NCBI GenBank assembly: GCA_012841925.1
Contig: DUTT01000034.1
Span: 1 to 32,461 of the forward strand
DNA: 32,461 nt
Direction: 5' to 3'
Source of the DNA: Clostridiales bacterium
GTDB taxonomy: Bacteria; Bacillota; Clostridia; Peptostreptococcales; Anaerovoracaceae
Under the pieces are notes generated by a model. That model worked only from the letters and a program-made list of their open reading frames with translations. It had not been told where the DNA came from and ran no database searches. The position numbers and the translations under genes were made by a program. Numbering within the stretch: the stretch's first letter is position 1; each line of letters begins with the position of its first letter. Positions 7,923-16,867 of this stretch are shown here, piece after piece.

Positions 7923-8582
7923 ATGACGCATTGGCTGATGGATACAATTTTAGTGTTGCCTGCAGTGATTGTGGCATTGTCGTTTCACGAATACGCGCAC
8001 GCAAAAGTCGCGACGCTCGCGGGAGACCCGACACCCGGGCACATGGGGCGCGTGACGATCGATCCGCGGGCTCACATCGACCCGATCGGTCTGCTCTCGC
8101 TCATATTGATCCGGTTTGGGTGGGGACGGCCGGTTGTCGTAAACCCTGCAAATTTCGGCAACCGCCGGCGCGACAGCATTCTGGTCGGCCTGGCGGGTGT
8201 GTCGGCGAACTTCGTGCTGGCCGTCGTATTCGGTTTGATTATTTCGATCGTCGAGCGGGCTGTGCCCGGCTTTTATGCCAGCAGTTTCGGGTCGCTTGTC
8301 GGCACGATGCTCATCCAGGTCGTCATCATCAACATCGCACTGATGCTGTTCAACCTGCTGCCGGTTCCGCCGCTGGACGGATTCGGTGTCCTGGCCGACG
8401 TATTCAATCTGCACGGCACCAGGTTGTACGAGACGCTGTATCGCAACAGCCTTCCGATTCTCCTGGTCGCCATCATGCTCGGGCTTCCGAGCCGTCTTTT
8501 GTCGGGACCGCTGATACGCATCGTCGACTTTATCATGTCGGGGATCATCGGACTGCCCGGCTGGTGGATTTTGCTTGGGTAA
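7923..8582 (+). CDS. Site-2 protease family (M50) membrane metalloprotease
   Basis: This intramembrane zinc protease is of the short, PDZ-less M50B type (YwhC/YdiL-like). The 219-residue protein is hydrophobic with five or six membrane segments. It carries the zinc motif HEYAH (H22-E23-H26) in the first helix and the distal ligand region NLLPVPPLDGF near residues 141-151, where the Asp is the third zinc ligand. The N-terminus follows GGTAGGTGG at 7911-7919. It leads a tightly packed run continuing to rluD. Its substrate is unknown. The neighbours (peptidase, folD, cell-wall genes) do not include a sigma or anti-sigma factor, so a regulated-proteolysis role cannot be assigned. Confidence 0.9.
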   Translation: MTHWLMDTILVLPAVIVALSFHEYAHAKVATLAGDPTPGHMGRVTIDPRAHIDPIGLLSLILIRFGWGRPVVVNPANFGNRRRDSILVGLAGVSANFVLAVVFGLIISIVERAVPGFYASSFGSLVGTMLIQVVIINIALMLFNLLPVPPLDGFGVLADVFNLHGTRLYETLYRNSLPILLVAIMLGLPSRLLSGPLIRIVDFIMSGIIGLPGWWILLG

Positions 8583-8615
8583 ATTGGATAACTTGGATAA
8601 ATGGGAGAGAGGGTT

Positions 8616-9665
8616 ATGAAGAGAATCGAAGATTATACGGACATCGCCATCGACTACGCCTTGAAGCTGATATCGATCCCAAGCCCGAGCGGCTATACAC
8701 GGGACGTCGCCCGCTGGCTGGAGCAGACGTTTTCAGACATGGGATACCGTTCCGAGCTGACGCGAAAAGGCGGCCTCATCGTACATCTGTCGGAGACAGG
8801 GGATCAGGAAGCGGTCATGTTGCAGGCGCACATCGATACGCTCGGCGGCATGGTCGCAGAGATCAAATCGTCCGGCCGTCTGTGGATGACGCCGGTGGGT
8901 TCGCTGAATGCGAACAACACGGAGACGGAAAACTGTACGATTGTTACGAAGTCCGCAGGCGTCCGCGAAGGAACGTTTCAGCTCATCGACGCTTCGACGC
9001 ACGTCAACGCGACATACAGCGAGACAGCCCGGTCGTTTTCGTCCATGGAGATCGTACTCGACGAAGATGTGCGCAGCCGCGAGGATGTCGAGGCACTGGG
9101 AATTTCCGTCGGAGATTTCGTGTGTTTTGAACCGAGGAGCCGGGTTACTTCGAGCGGATACATCAAGAGCCGCTTTCTGGATGACAAGCTGTCCGCAGGC
9201 GCGTTGATAGCCTATGCGCAGTATCTAAAGGACCGGGGCAGACCGTCGCTGCAGCCGACGGTTCTATACTTTACCGCGTTCGAAGAAGTCGGGCACGGCG
9301 CCTCATCCAACATCGCCCCGCACATCGCCGAAATCATCTGCGTGGACATGGGATGCGTGGGAGAGGGACTGACCTGCACGGAGCGCATGGTCTCCATCTG
9401 CGCCAAGGACAAAAGCGGTCCGTACCACTACGACGTGGTCAACGGGTTAATCGACGCGGCCAAGCGCTCCGGCGCGGATTACGCAGTCGACGTGTATCCG
9501 GATTACTTTTCCGACGCAAAAGCGACGCTCATGGCGGGATTCGACGTTCGGTTCGGATGCGTCGGGCCGGGCGTGTATGCGTCTCACGGCTACGAACGCA
9601 GCCACCGGGACGGCGTGGAAAACACGCTGAAGCTGCTCGCCGCCTACCTCGACAAAGCAGATTGA
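8616..9665 (+). CDS. M42 family metallo-aminopeptidase
   Basis: This is a cytosolic dinuclear zinc or cobalt aminopeptidase of the glutamyl-aminopeptidase/tetrahedral TET family. The 349-residue protein shows the metal ligands in order: H72 and D74 (AHID), D189/D190 (FLDDK), the catalytic pair E223-E224 (EEVGHG), an aspartate in CVDMG, and H324 in SHGYERSH. Length and motif order are normal. I chose the ATG at 8616 over the in-frame ATG at 8601 because the purine-rich GGGAGAGAGG lies just ahead of it, while 8601 has no ribosome binding site. A tandem TTGGATA repeat (8584-8599) sits in the short gap after the M50 gene. Confidence 0.92.
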   Translation: MKRIEDYTDIAIDYALKLISIPSPSGYTRDVARWLEQTFSDMGYRSELTRKGGLIVHLSETGDQEAVMLQAHIDTLGGMVAEIKSSGRLWMTPVGSLNANNTETENCTIVTKSAGVREGTFQLIDASTHVNATYSETARSFSSMEIVLDEDVRSREDVEALGISVGDFVCFEPRSRVTSSGYIKSRFLDDKLSAGALIAYAQYLKDRGRPSLQPTVLYFTAFEEVGHGASSNIAPHIAEIICVDMGCVGEGLTCTERMVSICAKDKSGPYHYDVVNGLIDAAKRSGADYAVDVYPDYFSDAKATLMAGFDVRFGCVGPGVYASHGYERSHRDGVENTLKLLAAYLDKAD

Positions 9666-9709
9666 GAAAAATCGAGAACGTAGAAGACACAGAGAAAGGA
9701 ACACCGTAG

Positions 9710-10609
9710 ATGGCTGAGATCCTGTATGGTAAACCGGTCGCTGATGCACTCGCTGACGAAACGTCGCTGCGCGTCGACACGCTGCGCGCCGCAGGGGTCG
9801 ATCCGTGCCTGCTCATCGTGCGGGTCGGCGACGATCCGGGCGATCTGTCGTACGAGAGGAGCGCAACGAGGCGCTGCGAGTCGATAGGGATCGCTGTGCG
9901 CACGCTTTGTTTCGAACCGGATGTGAGCGGGGACGAACTCGTCTGCGCTGTGCGGGAGGCCGGTAGCGATGCGTCGGTTCACGGTATTCTGATATTGAGA
10001 CCGCTGCCTGCGCACATCGATGACCGCGCCGTGCGGGAAGCGCTGCCGGCAGAAAAGGATATCGATGGAATTACAGACGGTTCGCTTTCCGGCGTGTACG
10101 CCGGAAACGGCACGGGATATGCGCCCTGTACGGCCGAAGCCTGCGTCCGGATTCTCGAACACTACGGCATTCCGATCGAAGGAGCACATGCTGTCGTCGC
10201 GGGTCGAAGTCTGGTCATCGGACGGCCGGCCGCGATGCTTCTGCTGCATCGGCATGCGACGGTTACGATATGCCACAGCCGTACGGCCGATCTGGCCGGA
10301 CACTGTTCACAGGCCGATATCCTCATCGCCGCATCGGGAAGCCGGGAGGCACTGACAGCTTCGTGTTACCGCGCGGGTCAGGTCGTGCTGGATGTAGGCA
10401 TCCACGTCGATCCGGAGGGGCGCGTCTTTGGCGATGTAGACTACGGGACAGCCGAGCGTCTGGTCGGGGCGATAACGCCCGTGCCGGGCGGCGTCGGAGC
10501 TGTTACGACAGCCGTGCTGGCCGATCACGTGGTCCGGGCAGCCGAATTTACATCGCAGGCCGACCGGAACTGTCGCTCATTGGAAAGCGGGAGGGAGAAG
10601 AGTTTATGA
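9710..10609 (+). CDS. folD: FolD-type methylenetetrahydrofolate dehydrogenase with altered cyclohydrolase site
   Basis: FolD normally oxidises 5,10-methylene-THF and hydrolyses the methenyl product to 10-formyl-THF. This 299-residue protein keeps the fold signatures: YGKPVA near residue 6, KDIDG with D119, GRSLVIGRP for the nucleotide, and PVPGGVGAVT. It has lost key catalytic residues. The loop reads Y48-E-R-S-A52-T-R-R-C56, so the essential Lys four residues after the Tyr is Ala. The motif normally reading VQLPLP is ILRPLP, replacing the catalytic Gln with L96. Dehydrogenase activity may remain, but the usual cyclohydrolase chemistry is doubtful. The gene ends in an ATGA overlap with the DUF975 gene. 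AAAGGA precedes the ATG. Confidence 0.88.
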   Translation: MAEILYGKPVADALADETSLRVDTLRAAGVDPCLLIVRVGDDPGDLSYERSATRRCESIGIAVRTLCFEPDVSGDELVCAVREAGSDASVHGILILRPLPAHIDDRAVREALPAEKDIDGITDGSLSGVYAGNGTGYAPCTAEACVRILEHYGIPIEGAHAVVAGRSLVIGRPAAMLLLHRHATVTICHSRTADLAGHCSQADILIAASGSREALTASCYRAGQVVLDVGIHVDPEGRVFGDVDYGTAERLVGAITPVPGGVGAVTTAVLADHVVRAAEFTSQADRNCRSLESGREKSL

Positions 10610-11421
10610 TCGAATTTGAACAAAACAAAGTCGTTGAGCCGGCAAGGACCGTGCGCGCCATGGCCCGCCAGGTGCTCGAAGGACGATGGCTGGAGGCACT
10701 GCTCGTATCAGTGGTGATGTACGTCATCACCACCGTGCCATCTCTCGTCATACCCTATCTGACGCAAACGACTTTTGCCCTGTCCGCGGTCAATGCGTAC
10801 TCGCTGATCATCACCGGGCCGGCGGCCCTGGGGATGTGCATCTACTTTGTGCACGTCTTTCGTCAACAGCCCGGCGGTGTAGAGCATCTGCTGCGCGGTT
10901 TTCAGTACGCTTCCAAAGCGATCATACTGTTCGTTTTAATCGTCGTGCGGGTCTTCTTTCTGTCGCTGCTGTTGATCCTGCCCGGCATCTGGGCGGCGCT
11001 TCGTTACAGTCAGGCGTTTTTCATTCTCGCCGACAGTCCGGAGAAGACGGCGCGCCAGTGCCTGTGGGAGAGCAGCCTTCTGATGAGAAACAATATAGGG
11101 AAACTGTTCTGGCTCGAAGCCAGTTTTCTCGGCTGGGCGCTGCTGGCCTCGATGCCGCCGGCGTTCGGGCTTACGGTGAGGACGTTTGCGGGCAGCGGCA
11201 TTTTATTTCCGCCTCTGTTCGGCTGGAAGGAAGTTGCAAATCTGTGGCTGGAACAGGCATCCGCACCGCTGCATCCGCTGTTTGCGCTGCTTGGAATCGG
11301 GTCGCTGTTCCTGGGCATCTACATGGGCGTGGCACACGCGTGCTTCTACGACCTGGCGAACGGAAATCTGAAGGTGCAGAGAGCAGAAGATATTCGGAGC
11401 ATGAGCGATGACGAATTGTAA
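10606..11421 (+). CDS. DUF975 family multi-pass membrane protein
   Basis: No biochemical role is established for this family that I know of. The 271-residue protein has a short cytoplasmic N-terminus and five or six hydrophobic segments. It has the hallmark DUF975 stretch SLLLILPGIWAALRYSQAFF followed by ILADSPEKTARQCLWES, an LMRNNIGKLFWLEASFLGW helix, and a C-terminal helix before AHACFYDL. The ATG at 10606 overlaps the folD stop (ATGA) and follows GGGAGGGAGAAG; longer in-frame starts lie within folD. Its end overlaps the ATP-grasp gene by 14 bases, so the two are likely made together. A role in envelope assembly is inferred from this coupling alone. Confidence 0.85.
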   Translation: MIEFEQNKVVEPARTVRAMARQVLEGRWLEALLVSVVMYVITTVPSLVIPYLTQTTFALSAVNAYSLIITGPAALGMCIYFVHVFRQQPGGVEHLLRGFQYASKAIILFVLIVVRVFFLSLLLILPGIWAALRYSQAFFILADSPEKTARQCLWESSLLMRNNIGKLFWLEASFLGWALLASMPPAFGLTVRTFAGSGILFPPLFGWKEVANLWLEQASAPLHPLFALLGIGSLFLGIYMGVAHACFYDLANGNLKVQRAEDIRSMSDDEL

Positions 11422-12646
11422 TCGGGGACTGTCTCCCGGCGGTGTTTCGTTTGCACCGCTCCTGTTTGCGGGAGATATCAATGTGTACAGCGTCGCCAGG
11501 GCGTTCCACGAAGCGTTCGGCATACGCTCAAAAGTGTTCGGCAAGTACATGCAGGGTCCGTGTCTGCACAGCCGCATCATCGACTACACGGCGGATTCCG
11601 CGCTGGAGGAACCGGAGGTGTTTGTCGAGCGGGTTTGTTCGTTTGCTGAGCAGCACAGGCAGGACCGGATCCTGCTCATCGGGTGCGGTGACAGCTACGT
11701 TCAGCTCGCGAGCGCTCACAGGGAATCGTTTCCGGAAAACGTCATCGTTCCTTCGATCGATGCCGCGCTCATGGCCGAATTGACGCACAAAGAGCAGTTT
11801 TACAACCTGTGCGCCCGCCTGGGCATCGATTATCCGGATACGTTTGTACACCGTGCAGGTATGGGTGACGCATTTTCGCTTCCGTTTGAAGCGCCGTACA
11901 TCGTCAAACCGTCATCCGGCATCGAATACTGGGCTCATCCGTTCCCGGGACAGAAAAAAATGTACAAAGCTTCCACGCAGGAAGAAGTCAAATCGATCCT
12001 TGCCGATGTGTATGCATCCGGCTACAGCGATTCGATGATCGTGCAGAACTTCGTCCCCGGCGACGATACGAACATGCGCGTGCTCACCAGCTATTCGGAC
12101 CGCAACGGGCGGGTGGCGATGATGTGCCTCGGCCACGTGCTCTTAGAGGAGCACACGCCCAGGGGCGCCGGCAACCATGCCGTTATTTTAACGGAGTGCG
12201 ACCGCGAGCTGATGGAGCGCTATCGCAGGCTGCTCGACGATCTGTCCTACCGTGGGTTTTCGAACTTCGACATTAAATACGATTCGCGCGACGGGCGATT
12301 TAAGGCATTTGAGATCAACACGCGCACCGGAAGGAGCAACTATTATGTAACTGCGTCCGGTGCAAACGTCGCACGTCTTTTAGTCGACGACTGCATCGAT
12401 GCCCGTTCGTTACCCTTCTACTGTGTCGACGCGGATTCCCTGTGGATGGTCGTCCCGCGCAAGGTCGCATTCGACTACATAAAACCCGAACCGTACCGCA
12501 GGCGCATGCGCGAGCTGATACGCGAAGGCCGGTGGGTCAACCCCCTGCTTTACGCGCCCGATGCCGGGCTCCGAAGATCCTGGACCCTTCTCAGGAACCA
12601 GCTGGGACATTTTGTAAAGTACAGGAAGTACGTGGGGAAGAAATAA
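11408..12646 (+). CDS. ATP-grasp carboxylate-amine ligase, D-aspartate ligase (AslFm)-like
   Basis: The 412-residue protein resembles, by memory, the Enterococcus faecium D-aspartate ligase Asl(fm). That enzyme attaches beta-linked D-Asp to the side-chain amine of L-Lys in the peptidoglycan precursor. Shared stretches include FAGDINVYSVARAFHEAFGI near residue 20, LLIGCGDSY, IVQNFVPGDDTNMRVL, MMCLGHVLLEEHTP, and FSNFDIKYDSRDG. ATP-grasp residues visible are K167 (VKPSSGIEYW) and the metal pair E302/N304 (FEINTRTGRSNYY). The start ATG has CGGAG eight bases ahead, inside the DUF975 gene. A murE-type ligase follows one base after its stop, supporting a cell-wall role. The amino-acid substrate cannot be proven from sequence; no aspartate racemase is in the window. 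Confidence 0.82.
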   Translation: MTNCNRGLSPGGVSFAPLLFAGDINVYSVARAFHEAFGIRSKVFGKYMQGPCLHSRIIDYTADSALEEPEVFVERVCSFAEQHRQDRILLIGCGDSYVQLASAHRESFPENVIVPSIDAALMAELTHKEQFYNLCARLGIDYPDTFVHRAGMGDAFSLPFEAPYIVKPSSGIEYWAHPFPGQKKMYKASTQEEVKSILADVYASGYSDSMIVQNFVPGDDTNMRVLTSYSDRNGRVAMMCLGHVLLEEHTPRGAGNHAVILTECDRELMERYRRLLDDLSYRGFSNFDIKYDSRDGRFKAFEINTRTGRSNYYVTASGANVARLLVDDCIDARSLPFYCVDADSLWMVVPRKVAFDYIKPEPYRRRMRELIREGRWVNPLLYAPDAGLRRSWTLLRNQLGHFVKYRKYVGKK

Positions 12647-12647
12647 A

Positions 12648-14180
12648 ATGAAACGGATGGCTGTGCTTGCCGCATATCAGAAAAAGCTTCTCGACGAAGG
12701 GCTCGTGCTGCAGCCAATCGCAGATGAAAGTGTGTTGAGTAAGCCCGTGCGCCACATTACCTACGACTCCAGGTGTGTGGAGTCCGGCACCCTGTTTGTG
12801 TGCAAGGGCGAAGCGTTTCGCGAAGTTTACCTGGAGGATGCGCTCGCTTCCGGCGCTGTGGCCTGGGTGTCCGGCCGCCGGCACGAATCCGGAGCAGGCA
12901 TCGTCGTGAGCGATGTGCGCAAGGCGATGGCAGTTCTTGCAAACGAGTTGTACGGGGAGCCCTGGCGCGATTTTCCGCTGATCGGTCTGGCCGGAACGAA
13001 GGGAAAGACGACGACGCTGTACTTTTTACGGAATATCATCGAAGATGCTCTGTCGCGGGAGGGAAGCGTCGGCTATCTCTCTTCGGTCGAGACTTACGAC
13101 GGGAGGCAGCGTTTTGAATCGCATCTGACGACGCCGGAGGCGCTTGTTCTCGCCGGCCACTTCGACAGCGTGCGCGACACCGGGCTCTGGGGCATGGTGA
13201 TGGAAGTGTCGTCGCAGGCGCTTAAATACGACCGCACGCTCGGCGTGGCGTTTGACATCGGATGCTTTTTAAACTTTGGAGCCGACCACATCGGCGGGAG
13301 CGAGCACACCGACGAGGAAGATTATTTCTCTTCGAAGCTGAAATTTTTCGACCAGTGCAGGACTGTCTGCCTCAATGCGGATACGGAAGGGTTCGATCGG
13401 ATTCTCGATGCGGTAAAACGTTCACCGCTCTGCGAGAAGCTCGTTCTATTTTCTTCGGAGGGCCGTGTTGAGCGAAACGGAGTTCCTGTGGCGTACACAG
13501 CCGGCGATGTCCGCATCAGCGGTGGAGAAATCCGGTTTCACATTTACAGAAACGAAAGCGGTTTCGGGGGTACGGTCGACTGCGGTGAATTTGCGCTCGC
13601 AATCCGAGGGTTATTCAACGTCGAGAATGCGCTGGCGGCGGCAGTCGTTTCGTTTGAGCTTGGGCTGAGCGCAGGCTGCATTCGGACGGGCATGCTTCGC
13701 ACCCGCGTCGCGGGGCGCATGGAAGTGTTTGAAAACCCGGAGAAAAAGCTGGTCGTCATCGTCGACTATGCGCATAACCGGATGAGCTTCGAGAGTCTGT
13801 ATGCATCGACGAAGGAGGAGTATCCGGGCTGGAGAATTGAAGCGATTTTCGGCTGTCCGGGAGGGAAAGGCCTGCAGCGGAGAGAAGAGCTGCCCGAAAT
13901 CGTCGCCCGGTATGCGGATTTTGCCTGGATCACAGAAGAAGATGCCGGGGAAGAGGATGTCCGGGACATTTCGGAACAGCTCATTCGAAACCTGGGCAGG
14001 GGTGGCTGTTCTTCCGCTATGCTGCTCGACCGGGAAGATGCGATCCGCACAGCGATCGAATCGGCACCGCCTGAAACGGTGATCGTGCTGACGGGCAAGG
14101 GAAGAGAAAACTACCAAAAGCGGGGCACAGACTATGTCCCCGTGATTTCCGACGTCGACCTGGTGCGCAGATATCTGTGA
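12648..14180 (+). CDS. murE: MurE-type UDP-N-acetylmuramyl-tripeptide synthetase, probably not mDAP-specific
   Basis: MurE adds the third amino acid to UDP-MurNAc-L-Ala-D-Glu in the cytoplasm. The 510-residue protein has the N-terminal uridine-binding domain (HITYDSR). Its ATP loop is GTKGKTTT (116-123), followed by the TTPE motif, MEVSSQALKYDR, and a C-terminal ligase domain with DYAHN and LTGKGRENYQ. At the specificity position, where meso-diaminopimelate enzymes read DNPR, this protein reads E-D-A-G (431-434, in TEEDAGEED). The Arg that binds mDAP is missing, so L-Lys or L-Orn is likelier. It is adjacent to the D-Asp-ligase-like gene and shares its operon. The annotation of family is firm; the substrate is inferred. 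Confidence 0.88.
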   Translation: MKRMAVLAAYQKKLLDEGLVLQPIADESVLSKPVRHITYDSRCVESGTLFVCKGEAFREVYLEDALASGAVAWVSGRRHESGAGIVVSDVRKAMAVLANELYGEPWRDFPLIGLAGTKGKTTTLYFLRNIIEDALSREGSVGYLSSVETYDGRQRFESHLTTPEALVLAGHFDSVRDTGLWGMVMEVSSQALKYDRTLGVAFDIGCFLNFGADHIGGSEHTDEEDYFSSKLKFFDQCRTVCLNADTEGFDRILDAVKRSPLCEKLVLFSSEGRVERNGVPVAYTAGDVRISGGEIRFHIYRNESGFGGTVDCGEFALAIRGLFNVENALAAAVVSFELGLSAGCIRTGMLRTRVAGRMEVFENPEKKLVVIVDYAHNRMSFESLYASTKEEYPGWRIEAIFGCPGGKGLQRREELPEIVARYADFAWITEEDAGEEDVRDISEQLIRNLGRGGCSSAMLLDREDAIRTAIESAPPETVIVLTGKGRENYQKRGTDYVPVISDVDLVRRYL

Positions 14181-14213
14181 GCAGGGCGGCGCAACAAGAA
14201 AGCGAGCAGAGCA

Positions 14214-16010
14214 TTGAGCACGAAGCAAAGACACGAGATTGAAGAGAAATACAAGTGGAACATCGAAGCCATGTACCCGGATTCGGACGCGTGCCGCGCC
14301 GACCTGGACGAGGCTCTTTCGATGGCGCAGGCGTTTGACGCATACCGGGGCCGACTCGGCGAAAGCGCGCAAACGCTCGCGCAGGCGCTGCAGAGCCGGG
14401 ATGCTCTGTGGCAGAAGGCGGAGAAGGCGTATGTCTACGCCCGGATGAAGCGCGACGAGGACAACCGCGTGGCGGATTATCAGGAACTGTGCGACCGCTC
14501 CAGGACGGTGCTGTCGCGCATATCGGAAGCGGTGAGCTTTTTCGGCCCGGAATTCGCAAAAATATCGAAGAAGGACATCGACCTCTTTCTTGAGCAGGAG
14601 CCTGCGCTGCACGTGTACGCCCATTTAATCGAAGAGCTGTTGCGCGGGCGAAAGCACGTGTTGTCGGCGAAGGAGGAGACGCTGCTTGCACAGATGAGCG
14701 AGCTTTCGGGTGCGACGAACGACACGTTCTCGATGCTGAACAACGCGGACATTCGCTTTGGAACCATTCGGGGAGAAGACAGTCAGCCGTTCGAAGTGAC
14801 GCACGGCACGTATCTCCGCCTGATGCAGAGTCCCGACCGCCGCGTACGCAAACAGGCATACCGAAAAATGTATGCCGCCTACGATCGTCAAAAAAACACG
14901 CTTGCGACGCTTTACAGCTACAACACGAAGCAGGATACCGTGATGGCGCGGATCCGGAAGCACGACTCTGCGCTAAAGGCTGCGCTGTTTCCCGATCGCG
15001 TGCCGGTGGACGTGTACGACAACCTCATCGCCGAAGTGCGCAAAGCGCTGCCGTACCTGCACCGCTACATGGAGCTTCGCAAAAAGCTGCTCGGCGTCAA
15101 GTCTTTATACATGTACGATATCTACGTGCCGCTGACGGAAAAATCCGACCGTATCATCCCTTACGAAGAAGCGCAGCAGATGGTCCAGCAGGCGTTGCAA
15201 CCGCTGGGCGACGAGTACGGCCGCATCCTGGAACGCGCGTTCGAAGAGCGCTGGGCCGATGTGTACGAAAGCGAAGGCAAGACGAGCGGTGCCTATTCGT
15301 TCGGCAGCTACGACAGCTACCCGTACATGCTGCTCAATTACGACGGCCGGCTCGAGGACGTGTTTACGCTGATTCACGAAGCGGGCCACTCCGTCCACGC
15401 CTACCTGACCAGAAATGCCCAGCCCTACGTGTACGGATCGCATTCGATTTTTACAGCAGAAGTGGCTTCGACGGTCAACGAAGCGCTCCTGATGCGCGAC
15501 CTTCTCGCCCGTGCCGATACAAAACAGAGAAAAGCGTACCTGCTGAACCTCTACCTCGAGGGCTTCCGCACGACGCTGTTCCGCCAGACGATGTTCGCTG
15601 AATTTGAGCGCGATGCGCACGCGGCCGTGGAAAGCGGTGAGGCGCTGACGGCCGTGCGGCTGCAGAGCATGTACGCAGATCTACTGTCAGACTATCACGG
15701 ACCCGCCGTTAAGCTGGACGATCAGATCTCGATGGAATGGGCGAGAATCCCTCATTTTTATAATGCATTTTACGTGTATAAATATGCGACCGGATATTCT
15801 GCTGCAACCGCGCTGTCTTCTGCGATATACGAGGGGCGCCCGGGGGCTGCGGAGCGGTATGTGGAATTTTTGCGCGCAGGAGAAAGCGATTATCCGATCT
15901 CCCTGCTTGCAGAGGCCGGCGTCGATATGAGTTGCCCCGAGGCGGTTCGGGATGCCCTGACAGTGTTCGGGGAACTCCTTATAGAATTGGAAGACACAGT
16001 TTCGCTTTGA
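14214..16010 (+). CDS. pepF: Oligoendopeptidase F (M3 family)
   Basis: This cytosolic zinc oligopeptidase degrades peptides of roughly 7 to 17 residues. At 598 residues it is the normal length. The zinc site is H388-E389-A-G-H392 with the third ligand E416 in FTAEVASTVNE, both typical of PepF. The N-terminus EEKYKWNIEAMYPD is also characteristic. The start is TTG at 14214. No ATG or GTG occurs in this frame between the murE stop at 14178 and the conserved N-terminal region, and the gene is in the same frame as murE. The ribosome binding site is weak (AAGAAAGCGAG), suggesting modest or coupled translation. It may recycle peptides, possibly together with the M42 enzyme upstream. Confidence 0.94.
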   Translation: MSTKQRHEIEEKYKWNIEAMYPDSDACRADLDEALSMAQAFDAYRGRLGESAQTLAQALQSRDALWQKAEKAYVYARMKRDEDNRVADYQELCDRSRTVLSRISEAVSFFGPEFAKISKKDIDLFLEQEPALHVYAHLIEELLRGRKHVLSAKEETLLAQMSELSGATNDTFSMLNNADIRFGTIRGEDSQPFEVTHGTYLRLMQSPDRRVRKQAYRKMYAAYDRQKNTLATLYSYNTKQDTVMARIRKHDSALKAALFPDRVPVDVYDNLIAEVRKALPYLHRYMELRKKLLGVKSLYMYDIYVPLTEKSDRIIPYEEAQQMVQQALQPLGDEYGRILERAFEERWADVYESEGKTSGAYSFGSYDSYPYMLLNYDGRLEDVFTLIHEAGHSVHAYLTRNAQPYVYGSHSIFTAEVASTVNEALLMRDLLARADTKQRKAYLLNLYLEGFRTTLFRQTMFAEFERDAHAAVESGEALTAVRLQSMYADLLSDYHGPAVKLDDQISMEWARIPHFYNAFYVYKYATGYSAATALSSAIYEGRPGAAERYVEFLRAGESDYPISLLAEAGVDMSCPEAVRDALTVFGELLIELEDTVSL

Positions 16011-16021
16011 GAGGATCGCTC

Positions 16022-16867
16022 ATGGAACAGGAAAGAAATACTCAAAAGGACAAACAGATGAACGCCCGGTGTGTATACGTATACACCAACGAGGAAGAGC
16101 TGTCGCGCAGCGTCGGGGATTCGCTTCGACAGCTCCTTTCAGAGCGGGGAATCCGGGTCCCGGCCTGCTTCGACGACACGGTCGAGCTGCTCGTGTGCGT
16201 TGGCGGCGACGGCACGCTGCTGAGAGGTCTCCATGCGTTCGACTTCCCCGACATCCCCGTTGCGGGCATCAACACGGGACATCTGGGATTCTTCCAGGAG
16301 CTCCAGCACGATGAACTGCACCGCCTTCTGGACATGTGCGACGGCGGAAGCCACAGCATCCAGCGCCACCGGCTCGTCCGGGTGACGCTTCTGCGAAACG
16401 GCGGAGAGCCGGTCTGCCACAAAGGGCTCAACGACATCGTCATCAAAGGGAGCGTGTCGCGCATCACCCACTTGAATCTGTCGATCGGCGACAGTTTTGT
16501 GGAAAAATTCAGCGGCGACGGCCTGGTGATAGCATCGCCTGCCGGAAGCACTGCCTACAACTACTCGCTCGGAGGAAGCATCGTCGACCCACGGCTCAAC
16601 CTGTTGCAGGTGACGCCGATCGCTCCGATGAACACGACGGCGTTTCGCTGCTTTACTTCCAGCATCGTCCTGCCGCCCGACCTGGAAATCAACATCGTTC
16701 CCGAATTTCCGCACGACCGGGATGTGCTGGTGATCGTCGACGGCGTGGAGTACACGTACCAGGGGGTATCGAAGATGATCGTCGATCTCTCGTTTCAGGA
16801 GGTTCAGCTCGTTCGCTTTCAGCACTACGACTTCTGGAACAAAGTTAAATCGAAGTTTCTCCAATGA
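16022..16867 (+). CDS. nadK: NAD kinase
   Basis: This enzyme phosphorylates NAD to NADP. With the 16022 start the protein has 281 residues and shows GGDGTLL (G61-G62-D63-G64), AGINTGHLGF, the NDIVIKG region, and GDGLVIASPAGSTAYNYSLGG, all NAD kinase signatures. Two starts are possible: ATG 16022 after GAGAGG, and in-frame ATG 16058 after AAGGA at better spacing. The latter gives MNARCVYVYTNEEE, closer to the usual family N-terminus, so the true start may be 16058. It begins 11 bases after pepF and ends in an ATGA overlap with the pseudouridine synthase gene. NADPH supply would serve GpsA and other reductive steps. Confidence 0.94.
   Translation: MEQERNTQKDKQMNARCVYVYTNEEELSRSVGDSLRQLLSERGIRVPACFDDTVELLVCVGGDGTLLRGLHAFDFPDIPVAGINTGHLGFFQELQHDELHRLLDMCDGGSHSIQRHRLVRVTLLRNGGEPVCHKGLNDIVIKGSVSRITHLNLSIGDSFVEKFSGDGLVIASPAGSTAYNYSLGGSIVDPRLNLLQVTPIAPMNTTAFRCFTSSIVLPPDLEINIVPEFPHDRDVLVIVDGVEYTYQGVSKMIVDLSFQEVQLVRFQHYDFWNKVKSKFLQ

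Noticed and set aside
8584-8599. TTGGATA tandem repeat as an operator
   Set aside because: Only two short copies lie in the gap between the M50 and M42 genes; nothing else supports a binding site.
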